Source of the DNA: Streptomyces sp. H27-H1
GTDB taxonomy: Bacteria > Actinomycetota > Actinomycetes > Streptomycetales > Streptomycetaceae
Length of the DNA: 64,000 nucleotides
Assembly (NCBI RefSeq): GCF_026627445.1
Contig: NZ_JAPNLJ010000035.1
Coordinates: 28,045 to 92,044 of the forward strand
Reading direction: 5' to 3'
Each line of letters begins with the position of its first letter. The first letter of the stretch is position 1. Shown here one piece after another: positions 24,106 to 31,600 of this stretch. The notes beneath the pieces were generated by a model, which worked only from the letters and a program-made list of their open reading frames with translations, was not told where the DNA came from and searched no databases. The translations under genes and the position numbers were made by a program.

Positions 24106-25295
24106 CGGCCGCCGCGGTCACCGCCGACCAATTGCTCGCCCGTGTAAGGGAACTGCTCGCCGCTCATCCGCCCGCCACCACCGCGCGCGGGGCGTTCCTG
24201 CGGGCCCGTTTCGACGCCGGACTCGCCTGGGTGCACTACCCCGAGGGTCTCGGCGGAACCGGCGCGGCCCGCTCCCTGCAAGGCATCGTGGACGCCGAGT
24301 TGGAGGCGGCCGGAGCGCCCGACAACGACCCGCGCCGGATCGGCATCGGCCTCGGCATGGCCGCGCCCACGATCCTCGCGTACGGCACCGAGGAGCAGAA
24401 GCGGCGCTTCCTGCGTCCCCTGTGGACCGGCGAGGAGGTCTGGTGCCAGCTCTTCAGCGAGCCCGGCGCCGGATCCGACCTGGCCGCCCTCGGCACCCGC
24501 GCGGTCCGCGACGGCGAGGACTGGGTGGTGGAAGGTCAGAAGGTGTGGACCTCCAGCGCCCACACCGCCCGCTGGGCCATCCTGATCGCCCGCACCGACC
24601 CCGCGCTGCCCAAGCACCAGGGCATCACCTACTTCCTGTGCGATATGACCGCCCCCGGCGTCGAAGTGCGCCCGCTGCGCCAGATCACCGGCGAGGCCGA
24701 GTTCAACGAGGTCTTCCTCACCGGCGTCCGGATCCCCGACGCCCACCGCCTCGGCGAGGTGGGCCAGGGCTGGGCCGTGGCCCGCACCACCCTGATGAAC
24801 GAACGCGTCTCCATCGGAGGCATGCGGATCCCGCGCGAGGGCGGCATGATCGCCCCGGTCGCCGCCGCCTGGCGCGAACGGCCCGAGCTGCGGACGCACG
24901 ACCTCCACCAGCGGCTGCTGGAGCTGTGGGTCGAGGCCGAGGTCGCCCGGCTGACCGGGGAGCGGCTGCGCCAGCAGCTCGCCCTGGGCCAGCCCGGCCC
25001 CGAGGGCTCCGGCATGAAGCTGACCTTCGCCCGGCTGAACCAGGAGATCAGCGGACTGGAGGTGGAACTCCTGGGGGAGGAAGGTCTGTTGTACGAGGAC
25101 TGGACCCTTCGCCGCCCCGAGATCGTCGACTTCACCGGCCGCGACGCCGGCTACCGCTACCTGCGCGCCAAGGGCAACAGCATCGAGGGCGGCACCAGCG
25201 AAATCCTCCTCAACATCGTCGCCGAACGCGTCCTCGGCCTGCCCGCCGAACCGCGCGACGACAAGGACCTCGCGTGGAAGGACCTTGCTCGATGA
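24102..25295 (+). CDS. Acyl-CoA dehydrogenase, catalytic-type subunit
   Basis: A 397-residue flavin acyl-CoA dehydrogenase. It has the substrate and FAD loops WCQLFSEPGAGSDLA and WVVEGQKVWTSSAHTA, and near the C-terminus GNSIEGGTSEILLN, with the Glu in the place of the catalytic base. So it should be able to oxidise a CoA thioester by itself or as the active partner. Its start and stop both overlap neighbours by four bases (ATGA), the mark of tight co-expression with the quinone oxidoreductase and the next dehydrogenase. Confidence 0.9.
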   Translation: MTAAAVTADQLLARVRELLAAHPPATTARGAFLRARFDAGLAWVHYPEGLGGTGAARSLQGIVDAELEAAGAPDNDPRRIGIGLGMAAPTILAYGTEEQKRRFLRPLWTGEEVWCQLFSEPGAGSDLAALGTRAVRDGEDWVVEGQKVWTSSAHTARWAILIARTDPALPKHQGITYFLCDMTAPGVEVRPLRQITGEAEFNEVFLTGVRIPDAHRLGEVGQGWAVARTTLMNERVSIGGMRIPREGGMIAPVAAAWRERPELRTHDLHQRLLELWVEAEVARLTGERLRQQLALGQPGPEGSGMKLTFARLNQEISGLEVELLGEEGLLYEDWTLRRPEIVDFTGRDAGYRYLRAKGNSIEGGTSEILLNIVAERVLGLPAEPRDDKDLAWKDLAR

Positions 25296-26440
25296 GCTCT
25301 CCCGGCGCCGCCCCCCTGGACCTGCTGTACTCCGAGGCGGAGGACGAACTCCGCACGGCGGTACGGTCCCTGCTCACCGCCCGCTGCGACCCCGCCGGCG
25401 TCCTCGGCCGGATCGAGGGCGGCCACCCCCACGACCCCGAACTGTGGCGGGTGCTCGCCGCGGGCATCGGCGCGGCGGGACTCCTCGTACCGGAGAAACT
25501 GGGCGGGCAGGGCGCGGGCCACCGGGAGGCGGCCGTGGTCCTGGAGGAGCTCGGCCGGGCCGTGGCGCCCGTCCCCTACCTCACGAGCGCGGTCCTGGCG
25601 ACGGAGATCCTGCTCGGCTGCGAGAGCACGCAGTCCACCGACCTCCTACGGGAGCTCGCGGCGGGCCGCCGGATCTGCGTGCCCGCACTGCCCCTGACCC
25701 TGGCCCCGGGCGCACCCTTCCCGACACCGGTCAGGGACGCCTCCGCCGACCCCGGCGCGGGCCCCGCCACGGGCTCGCTCAGCGGGAGCGTCTCCTTCGT
25801 CGCCGACGCGGTCTGCGCCGACGTGCTGCTGGTCCTCGCCGACACCGGTCTGTACGCCGTCCCGGCCGAGGCCGCGGGGGTCTCCCGGACCCCGCTCGTG
25901 GCCCTGGACCTGACCCGCCCCCTGGCCACCGTCACCCTCGACGGGGCCGTCGGAACCAGGCTCGCCGACCCGGCCACCGCCCGCGCGGCCATCGCCGGAG
26001 CACTGCTCTCGGGGGCCGGACTGCTCGCCTCGGAGCAGCTCGGGACCGCCGAGTGGTGCCTGACGGAGACGGTGGCGTACCTGCGCACCCGCCACCAGTT
26101 CAACCGCCCCCTCGGCTCCTTCCAGGCCCTCAAGCACCGTCTCGCCCGACTCTGGCTCGACGTGGCCTCCGCCCGCGCGGCGGCCCGCGCCGCCGCCGAC
26201 GCCCTCGCGACCGGCGCCGCGGACGCGCCGCTCACGGTGGCGGTGGCCCAGTCCTACTGCTCGGGCGTCGCGGTCCGGGCGGCGGAGGAGTGCGTGCAGC
26301 TCCACGGCGGCATCGGCATGACCTGGGAACACCCCGCCCACCTCTACCTCAAGCGGGCCAAGGCGGATTCCCTGGCCCTCGGCACGGCCGGCCACCACCG
26401 CGGCCTGGTGGCCGACTTCGCGGAACTCCCGGCTCCTTAG
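25292..26440 (+). CDS. Acyl-CoA dehydrogenase, second (base-less) subunit
   Basis: A 382-residue acyl-CoA dehydrogenase relative. The C-terminal flavin domain is recognisable (YLRTRHQFNRPLGSFQALKH and QLHGGIGMTWEHPAHLYLKR), but the usual Glu-Gly-Thr stretch with the catalytic base is absent, and the middle is less conserved. Pairs like this in mycobacterial steroid catabolism form alpha2-beta2 enzymes in which one subunit is catalytic. The overlap with the preceding gene supports a 1:1 complex. A hairpin follows the stop. Confidence 0.85.
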   Translation: MSSPGAAPLDLLYSEAEDELRTAVRSLLTARCDPAGVLGRIEGGHPHDPELWRVLAAGIGAAGLLVPEKLGGQGAGHREAAVVLEELGRAVAPVPYLTSAVLATEILLGCESTQSTDLLRELAAGRRICVPALPLTLAPGAPFPTPVRDASADPGAGPATGSLSGSVSFVADAVCADVLLVLADTGLYAVPAEAAGVSRTPLVALDLTRPLATVTLDGAVGTRLADPATARAAIAGALLSGAGLLASEQLGTAEWCLTETVAYLRTRHQFNRPLGSFQALKHRLARLWLDVASARAAARAAADALATGAADAPLTVAVAQSYCSGVAVRAAEECVQLHGGIGMTWEHPAHLYLKRAKADSLALGTAGHHRGLVADFAELPAP

Positions 26441-26463
26441 GGTTCCCGCCGGCGGGGAGGTCC

Positions 26464-26488
26464 CCCGGCGGGGAGGCCCCCCGCCGGG
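26464..26488 (+). terminator. Terminator hairpin of the dehydrogenase operon
   Basis: CCCGGCGGGG (26464-26473) pairs with CCCCGCCGGG (26479-26488) across five bases, 24 bases after the last stop. A second stem, GCGCCCCGC (26507-26515) with GCGGGGCGC (26538-26546), follows and contains an inner hairpin. Confidence 0.7.
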
Positions 26489-26606
26489 AGCCCCGCCCCG
26501 CACCCCGCGCCCCGCGGGGACCGGCCGAACGGCCGATGCGGGGCGCGGGCGGGGTACGGCAGCCTTGACGGGTCCTCGACGACCCCGCCCCCCGAAGGGA
26601 GGCGTC

Positions 26607-27218
26607 ATGCTGCACGCCCTCTACCTCCTCGGCATCGCCGCCTTCGCCGCCTCCGGCGTCCTCGCCGCACACCGCGCGAACATGGACCCCTTCGGCGGGC
26701 TCGTCCTCGCCTTCGCGGCCAGCATCTCCGGCGGGACCCTGCGCGACCTCATCCTCGACCGGCACCCGCTCTACTGGACGCACGACTGGCTGCTGCTCGT
26801 GCTCATTGCGTCCGTCGCCGTCGCCACCATGCTCTACCTGCGCCGCAGGGAGCTCCCGCAGCGCGCGCTCATGGTCGTCGATGCCGTCGGCCTCGCCGTC
26901 GTCACCGTGATCGGAGCCCGCGCCGCCATCGACGCGCACGTCACCCCCGTCGCCGTGCTCATTCTCGCCGTCCTGACGGGCGTCACCGGCGAGGTCGTCC
27001 GGGACGTGCTCTGCGGGGAGTTCCCGCCGCTGCTCCTGCGCGAGGAGGTGTACGCGACGGCCGCGGTCGCCGGGGCGCTCTCCTACCTCGGCCTGCACTG
27101 GGCCGGCGCCCCGGACACCGCCAACATCGTCGTGTCCGCCTCCCTGGTCTTCGCCCTGCGCATGACCGCCGTCTTCCGCGATCTGCACCTGCCCCGCCTC
27201 CAGCGCGCCGCCGGCTGA
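26607..27218 (+). CDS. Trimeric intracellular cation channel family protein (UPF0126)
   Basis: A 203-residue membrane protein of the TRIC/UPF0126 family. Two repeats of three helices are visible, each with the signature Gly-x2-x-Arg-Asp: ISGGTLRDLILDRHPLYW and TGEVVRDVLCGEFPPLLL. Bacterial members form potassium-permeable trimers; some are also linked to amino-acid uptake. ATG at 26607 has GGGAGG upstream. A GNAT gene starts 17 bases after its stop and is probably in the same transcript. Confidence 0.88.
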   Translation: MLHALYLLGIAAFAASGVLAAHRANMDPFGGLVLAFAASISGGTLRDLILDRHPLYWTHDWLLLVLIASVAVATMLYLRRRELPQRALMVVDAVGLAVVTVIGARAAIDAHVTPVAVLILAVLTGVTGEVVRDVLCGEFPPLLLREEVYATAAVAGALSYLGLHWAGAPDTANIVVSASLVFALRMTAVFRDLHLPRLQRAAG

Positions 27219-27234
27219 TCCCTATCCTCGGCGG

Positions 27235-27762
27235 ATGAACGCCTCCCTGACCCGGATCGACGCCGCGGCCCTGACCGCCCACCGCGAGGAACTCGCCGCG
27301 CTGCTCCTCGCCGTCGTACGCGGTGGTTCCTCCATCGGCTTCCTCGCCGACCTCGACCAGGGGGCGGCCGCCGCCTGGTGGGATTCCCTGCTGCCCGCAC
27401 TGGAGGAGGGCTCCCTCGCCCTGTGGGTGTCCCGGGGGCCCGACGGCCGGGTCGACGGCACCATCAGCTGGAGCAGGGAGACCAAGGCGAACGGCCGCCA
27501 CCGCGCCGAGGTCCGCAAGCTCATGGTCCACCCCGAGGCCCGCGGCCGCGGCACCGGCCGCGCGCTCCTCGACGAAGCCGAGGCCGCCGCGGCCCGCGCC
27601 GGGGTGGTGCTGCTGTTCCTGGACACCGAGAGCGGCAGCGGGGCCGAGCGGGTGTACCGCGCCGCCGGCTGGACCGAGGCCGGATCCATCCCCGACTACG
27701 CCACCGATCCGGCCGGCCGCCTGGTGGCGACCACCCTCTACTACAAGCACACCGAGCAGTAG
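27235..27762 (+). CDS. GNAT-family N-acetyltransferase
   Basis: A 175-residue acetyl-CoA-dependent acetyltransferase. The CoA-binding motif is RKLMVHPEARGRGTGRALLDEAE, shown here by its parts KLMVHPEARGRGTG and the following helix; LLFLDTESGSGAERVYRAAG is the usual second half. Full length for the family. It may be co-transcribed with the TRIC channel gene just before it. The substrate is not predictable. Confidence 0.88.
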   Translation: MNASLTRIDAAALTAHREELAALLLAVVRGGSSIGFLADLDQGAAAAWWDSLLPALEEGSLALWVSRGPDGRVDGTISWSRETKANGRHRAEVRKLMVHPEARGRGTGRALLDEAEAAAARAGVVLLFLDTESGSGAERVYRAAGWTEAGSIPDYATDPAGRLVATTLYYKHTEQ

Positions 27763-27836
27763 GGGCGTTCCCGGTGACCTCGCCCGCCGCGCGGCGTTAG
27801 ACCCGTAGCCACCGGCCACCGAGCGAGGGAGACCGT

Positions 27837-28226
27837 ATGTACGCAAGCCCCGCCGCCGCACCACTCACCCGCCGCGCGTTCCTCCGTACCGCCTTCACCG
27901 CCGCCGTGTTCGCCGGCACGGCTGCGGCACTGGCCCCCGTACTGCGCGCCCGCCGTCCCCGGCAGACCCTCTCACCGGCCCCGCTGGCCCCGTTCGGCGA
28001 GGAGACGTACCGCGGCCGGCACATCGCCTTCGACCCGGAGGGGACCGCCGTTCGCATCGACGGCCGTCCCCTGCACGTCATGCGCCGCTCGGACGGCACG
28101 TACCTCAGCGGGATCAACCACTTCCAGTCCTACGCGACCCCGCTGGAGCTCGCCCGCGCGGCCGTTGACGAACTGGGCACCACTCAGCTGGCGTTCACCG
28201 CCGCGCACCACGGGGGACAGGAGTAG
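27837..28226 (+). CDS. Tyrosinase copper chaperone MelC1, first copy
   Basis: A 129-residue MelC1-type cofactor that delivers copper to apo-tyrosinase and carries it out of the cell as a complex. It starts with a Tat signal (RRAFLRTAF and a hydrophobic run). The conserved body is EETYRGRHIAF, IDGRPLHVMRRSDGTYLSGINHFQ, and YATPLELARAAVDELG. GAGGGAGA precedes the ATG. The tyrosinase gene begins six bases after the stop, so the pair is one operon. It is more diverged than the second copy at 47.4-47.8 kb. Confidence 0.88.
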   Translation: MYASPAAAPLTRRAFLRTAFTAAVFAGTAAALAPVLRARRPRQTLSPAPLAPFGEETYRGRHIAFDPEGTAVRIDGRPLHVMRRSDGTYLSGINHFQSYATPLELARAAVDELGTTQLAFTAAHHGGQE

Positions 28227-28232
28227 CACGCC

Positions 28233-29096
28233 GTGTACACCCGGCAGAACCAGAGGAACCTCACCAGTGCGCAGAAGAAGCGCTTCACGGCGGCCGTGAT
28301 CGAGCTCAAGCGCAACGGCACCTACGACGCGTTGGTCCGCACCCACGACAAGTACTTCGTCCCCGACCGCGACCGCAAACTGCGCGTCGGTCACATGTCG
28401 CCGTCCTTCTTCCCCTGGCACCGGCGCTACCTGCTGGAGTTCGAACGCCGGCTCCAGAGCGTCGACCCGGGTGTCAGCATCCCCTACTGGGACTGGACCG
28501 TGGACAACAGCCCGGCCTCCTCCCTGTGGGCCGAGGACTTCCTCGGCGGGACCGGCCGCGAGAGCGACCGTCAGGTGATGACCGGCCCGTTCGCCTACGG
28601 GAAGGGCAACTGGACGGTCACGGTCGGCATCACGGAGGCCCGCTTCCTCACCCGCAACCTGGGCCGGCCGCAGAACCCGATCAGGCTGCCGGCCCCGGCC
28701 GAGCTCCAGTGGGCGATCGACGACCCGGCGTACGACAGCTCGCCCTGGGACTCGACGGCCGCCCGCGGCGGCTTCCGAAACAAGCTGGAGGGCTGGGCCG
28801 CCCCGAAGAGCGAGAAGTGGCGCAACCACAACAAGGTGCACCAGTGGATCGGCGGCCACATGACGGGCGGCACGGCGCCCAACGACCCGGCCTTCTGGCT
28901 GCACCACGCCTTCGTGGACCTTCTCTGGGACCGGTGGCAGCAGCGGCACCCGGGCTCCGGCTACCTGCCCGCGGCCCCGCTCGCGGTCGGCGACCTCCAG
29001 CGCGGCCGGGTCATCGCCCTCGACGAGCCGATGCCGCCGTGGGACGTCACCCCGCGCGAGATGCTGGGCCACCAGGGGCTCTACCGCTACGAGTGA
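28233..29096 (+). CDS. Tyrosinase, first copy (MelD2-like)
   Basis: A 287-residue type 3 copper monophenol oxidase that makes melanin precursors. Copper A ligands are at the canonical places His38 (RTHDKY), His54 (VGHMSP) and His63 (FPWHRRYL); copper B ligands are in NHNKVHQWIGGHM and FWLHHAF. It has no signal and would leave the cell with its MelC1 partner. GTG start. Several positions that are constant in classical MelC2 differ (for example NHN in place of LHN), so it belongs with the second tyrosinase type found in some streptomycetes. A strong terminator follows. Confidence 0.92.
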   Translation: MYTRQNQRNLTSAQKKRFTAAVIELKRNGTYDALVRTHDKYFVPDRDRKLRVGHMSPSFFPWHRRYLLEFERRLQSVDPGVSIPYWDWTVDNSPASSLWAEDFLGGTGRESDRQVMTGPFAYGKGNWTVTVGITEARFLTRNLGRPQNPIRLPAPAELQWAIDDPAYDSSPWDSTAARGGFRNKLEGWAAPKSEKWRNHNKVHQWIGGHMTGGTAPNDPAFWLHHAFVDLLWDRWQQRHPGSGYLPAAPLAVGDLQRGRVIALDEPMPPWDVTPREMLGHQGLYRYE

Positions 29097-29117
29097 GCCG
29101 CGGCCCCGGAACACGAG

Positions 29118-29149
29118 GAAGGGCCCCCGCCGTCCGGCGGGGGCCCTTC
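29118..29149. terminator. Strong bidirectional terminator
   Basis: GAAGGGCCCCCGCC (29118-29131) pairs perfectly with GGCGGGGGCCCTTC (29136-29149) around a 4-base loop. It lies between the convergent tyrosinase and chaplin genes and has the A/T-edged ends of a two-way terminator. Confidence 0.9.
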
Positions 29150-29164
29150 GGGTCACCAGGCGAT

Positions 29165-29458
29165 TCAGCCGCCGTAGTTGCCCTCGGTGTGGTGGCCCTC
29201 GGTGTGGTGGCCGCCACCCGACTGGTTGATGCAGGTGTTGCCGAACGCCGGGTTCAGCAGACCGATCACGTTGACGGTGTTGCCGCAGACGTTGACCGGG
29301 ACGTGAACCGGAACCTGGAGCAGGTTGCCCGAGAGGACACCGGGGGAGCCGACCGCCGCACCTTGCGCTCCGGCATCGGCAGCCGCCAGACCCGCGCCGG
29401 CGGCCAGGGCGCTACCGGCGGCAGCGGTGATGACGAATGCCTTCGCGATACGCGACAT
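29165..29458 (-). CDS. Short chaplin with His/Glu-rich tail
   Basis: A 97-residue secreted chaplin, the amyloid-forming protein that coats aerial hyphae. The signal peptide (MSRIAKAFVITAAAGSALA) is followed by a single chaplin domain: GVLSGNLLQVPVHVPVNVCG and LNPAFGNTCIN with the two conserved cysteines, closest to ChpE/ChpH types. It does not end there, as short chaplins usually do, but goes on with GGGHHTEGHHTEGNYGG, a repeated His-Glu motif encoded by a 15-bp direct repeat. AGGAGA is seven bases before the ATG. Confidence 0.9.
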   Translation of the reverse strand: MSRIAKAFVITAAAGSALAAGAGLAAADAGAQGAAVGSPGVLSGNLLQVPVHVPVNVCGNTVNVIGLLNPAFGNTCINQSGGGHHTEGHHTEGNYGG

Positions 29459-29568
29459 CAAGATCTCCTAAGAGGAAAAGGGGGTGCCGCAGCAACAGAG
29501 CCTGCGGCGTTTGACATGGCATACAACGCGGGGAGCGCCCAAGGGTCACGGCCGCTGGGCCGCCGGTG

Positions 29569-29961
29569 CTACCGGCCGGTCCCGAAGCGGGCGGAGGCGA
29601 AGTACGGGCGCACCGGTGTGACCGCGCCCGGCCGCAGCACCTCCACCGGGGTGCCCACGCAGCCCGGCTCCCGGTACAGGGCCACCGACCCGCGGGTCTT
29701 GTTCGTCACCGCCCGGCCGCCGCCGCCCTCGGCGTCCACGCAGCCCCGGGGAGCGTCGACGCCGTGCGGGCGGTCGTCCGTGCCCAGGTACTGGAAGGCG
29801 GGCCCGACGGCCGTCGGGGTCCCGAGGGCTGCCGTCGGGCCGTCGGCCGCGTACGCGGTGGTGCCGGCCGCCGCCCCGGCCGTGGCCGCGAGCAGCAGAA
29901 CGGGGACCGATCCGGTACGGACGAGGCTCCGAATGGCAAGGGGGAGAGACATGGATCGCAT
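29569..29961 (-). CDS. Small secreted protein, unknown
   Basis: A 130-residue exported protein I do not recognise. A signal peptide runs from MRSMSLPLAIRSL through SVPVLLLAATAGAAAG and is cut before AADGPTA. The mature part, about 85 residues, has two cysteines (RGCVDAEGG and EPGCVGTPVEV), likely joined, and short beta-type stretches. GGGGG precedes the ATG at 29961. It stands between the chaplin and the carboxylesterase genes, possibly another surface component. Confidence 0.65.
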   Translation of the reverse strand: MRSMSLPLAIRSLVRTGSVPVLLLAATAGAAAGTTAYAADGPTAALGTPTAVGPAFQYLGTDDRPHGVDAPRGCVDAEGGGGRAVTNKTRGSVALYREPGCVGTPVEVLRPGAVTPVRPYFASARFGTGR

Positions 29962-30109
29962 GCTCCCCCAACCCGGCGGCCCGGGCGGGGTCACGCCTTG
30001 TCACCCCGCGCATGCCTGTGCGACCGTGCGACCGGCGCCGCACGGAACACCGGCTCCAGCCGCTCCAGGGGTTCCAGGAACCCCGGGCTCCCGACCCCAG
30101 GAGGACACG

Positions 30110-31600
30110 ATGGCCGCACCGGCGAGCGAGACCCCCGACCGGGCCCGTCCCCGGGTCCGGACCGCCTACGGCGAGGTCGAGGGCCGGACCGGGCCGGGCG
30201 CCGTCGCCGTCTTCCGGGGCATCCCCTACGCCGCCGCGCCCGTCGGGGCCCGCCGGTTCGCCGCGCCCGAGCCCCCCGAGGCATGGGACGGCGTACGCGA
30301 CGCGGGTGCGTACGGCCCCACCGCGCCCAAGGTGCCCTACCCCGAGGCGTTCGCCGCGCTGCTCCCGGACCCCGGGATCCCCGGGGACGACTGCCTGAAC
30401 CTCAACGTGTGGACCCCCGCCCCCGTCGGCGAGGAGACGCCCTCCGCCCGGCTGCCGGTCATGGTGTGGATCCATGGCGGCGCCCTCACCCGCGGCTCCT
30501 CGGCCGTGCCCGTCTACGAGGGCTCCGCCTTCGCCCGGGACGGGGTGGTGCTCGTCTCCGTCAACTACCGGCTGGGCATCCTCGGCTACGGGCTCTTCCC
30601 CGACGCCCCCGCCAACCGGGGCCTGCTCGACCAGATCGCCGCCCTGACCTGGGTACGGGACAACATCGGAGCCTTCGGCGGCGACCCCTCCCGGGTCACC
30701 GTCTTCGGCGAGTCCGCCGGGGCCGTCAGCATCGGCGCGCTGCTCGCCGCACCCCGCGCCGCCGGCCTCTTCCACCAGGCCGTCCTGCAGAGCGGCGCCC
30801 CCGAAGTGCTGCCCCGGGACCGGGTGCGCACCATGGCCCGGCGGATGGCCGCGCTGCTCGGGGTGCCCGCCACCGCCGAGGCCTTCGCCGGGGCCTCGCT
30901 TCCCGATCTGCTCGCCGCCCAGGCGGCCGTACTGCGCCGTTCCTCACCGCTGGTCGGCGGCCCCGCCTTCGGCCTCGTCACCGACCCGGACACGCTGCCG
31001 CTCGACCCGCTCGAAGCCGCGGTTGCGGGCTGCGAGGTACCGCTGCTGCTGGGCTGGACCGCCGAGGAGTACCGGCTCTGGCTGGCCCCGACCGGTGCGA
31101 TGCGGCTGCTGGACCGGCTGGGCCCGCTGTCCGTGGCCCTGGGCCGGATCCGCTCCGGCAAGGACCGGGCCGCGGTACGGGCGCTGCGCGCCGAGCGGCC
31201 CGGCGCCGGCCCGGCCGACCTCCTCGGCCACCTGCTCACCGACCGGCTGCTGCGCGACCCGCTGCGGGCGCTGGCGGGCGCGCCCGGGCGGAGCGCGCCG
31301 AGCTTCGTGTACGAGTTCGCGTGGCCGTCCGGGGTCCGGGGCCTCGGGTCCTGCCACGCCCTGGAACTGGGCTTCGTCTTCGACACCCTGGACGCACCCG
31401 AGGCGTCCTGGCTCACGGGGCCGGACGCCCCGCGGGAACTGGCCGCGCAGATGCACGCGGCCTGGGTGCGCTTCGCCGTCGAGGGGGACCCGGGCTGGGC
31501 GCCCTGGAAGGCCGACGGCCCGCCGATGGTGTTCGGCGGGCCGGGGCGCGAGGCGCCGGTGCGGGTCGGCGCACCGACTACTCGACGGGTCCTTCCATGA
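30110..31600 (+). CDS. Carboxylesterase type B (para-nitrobenzyl-esterase-like)
   Basis: A 496-residue alpha/beta-fold esterase of the type B family. Key parts: FRGIPYAAAPVG, EDCLN-type segment GDDCLNLNVWTP, the oxyanion hole MVWIHGGAL, and the nucleophile GESAGAVSIGALL with Ser in GESAG. The catalytic histidine is likely in GSCHALELGFVF. No signal peptide, so it acts in the cytoplasm. AGGAGG precedes the ATG. Its last 23 bases overlap the end of the next esterase gene, which runs the other way. Confidence 0.9.
   Translation: MAAPASETPDRARPRVRTAYGEVEGRTGPGAVAVFRGIPYAAAPVGARRFAAPEPPEAWDGVRDAGAYGPTAPKVPYPEAFAALLPDPGIPGDDCLNLNVWTPAPVGEETPSARLPVMVWIHGGALTRGSSAVPVYEGSAFARDGVVLVSVNYRLGILGYGLFPDAPANRGLLDQIAALTWVRDNIGAFGGDPSRVTVFGESAGAVSIGALLAAPRAAGLFHQAVLQSGAPEVLPRDRVRTMARRMAALLGVPATAEAFAGASLPDLLAAQAAVLRRSSPLVGGPAFGLVTDPDTLPLDPLEAAVAGCEVPLLLGWTAEEYRLWLAPTGAMRLLDRLGPLSVALGRIRSGKDRAAVRALRAERPGAGPADLLGHLLTDRLLRDPLRALAGAPGRSAPSFVYEFAWPSGVRGLGSCHALELGFVFDTLDAPEASWLTGPDAPRELAAQMHAAWVRFAVEGDPGWAPWKADGPPMVFGGPGREAPVRVGAPTTRRVLP

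Noticed and set aside
24422..25290. Very long plus-strand open frame that continues into the second acyl-CoA dehydrogenase
   Set aside because: The upstream part is Arg/Pro-rich shadow of the first dehydrogenase; the real second gene starts at the ATG at 25292 that overlaps the first gene's stop.
28526..30109. Long open frame running through tyrosinase, chaplin and secreted-protein loci into the carboxylesterase
   Set aside because: It conflicts with well-supported genes on both strands and has no domain before the esterase start, which has its own AGGAGG site.
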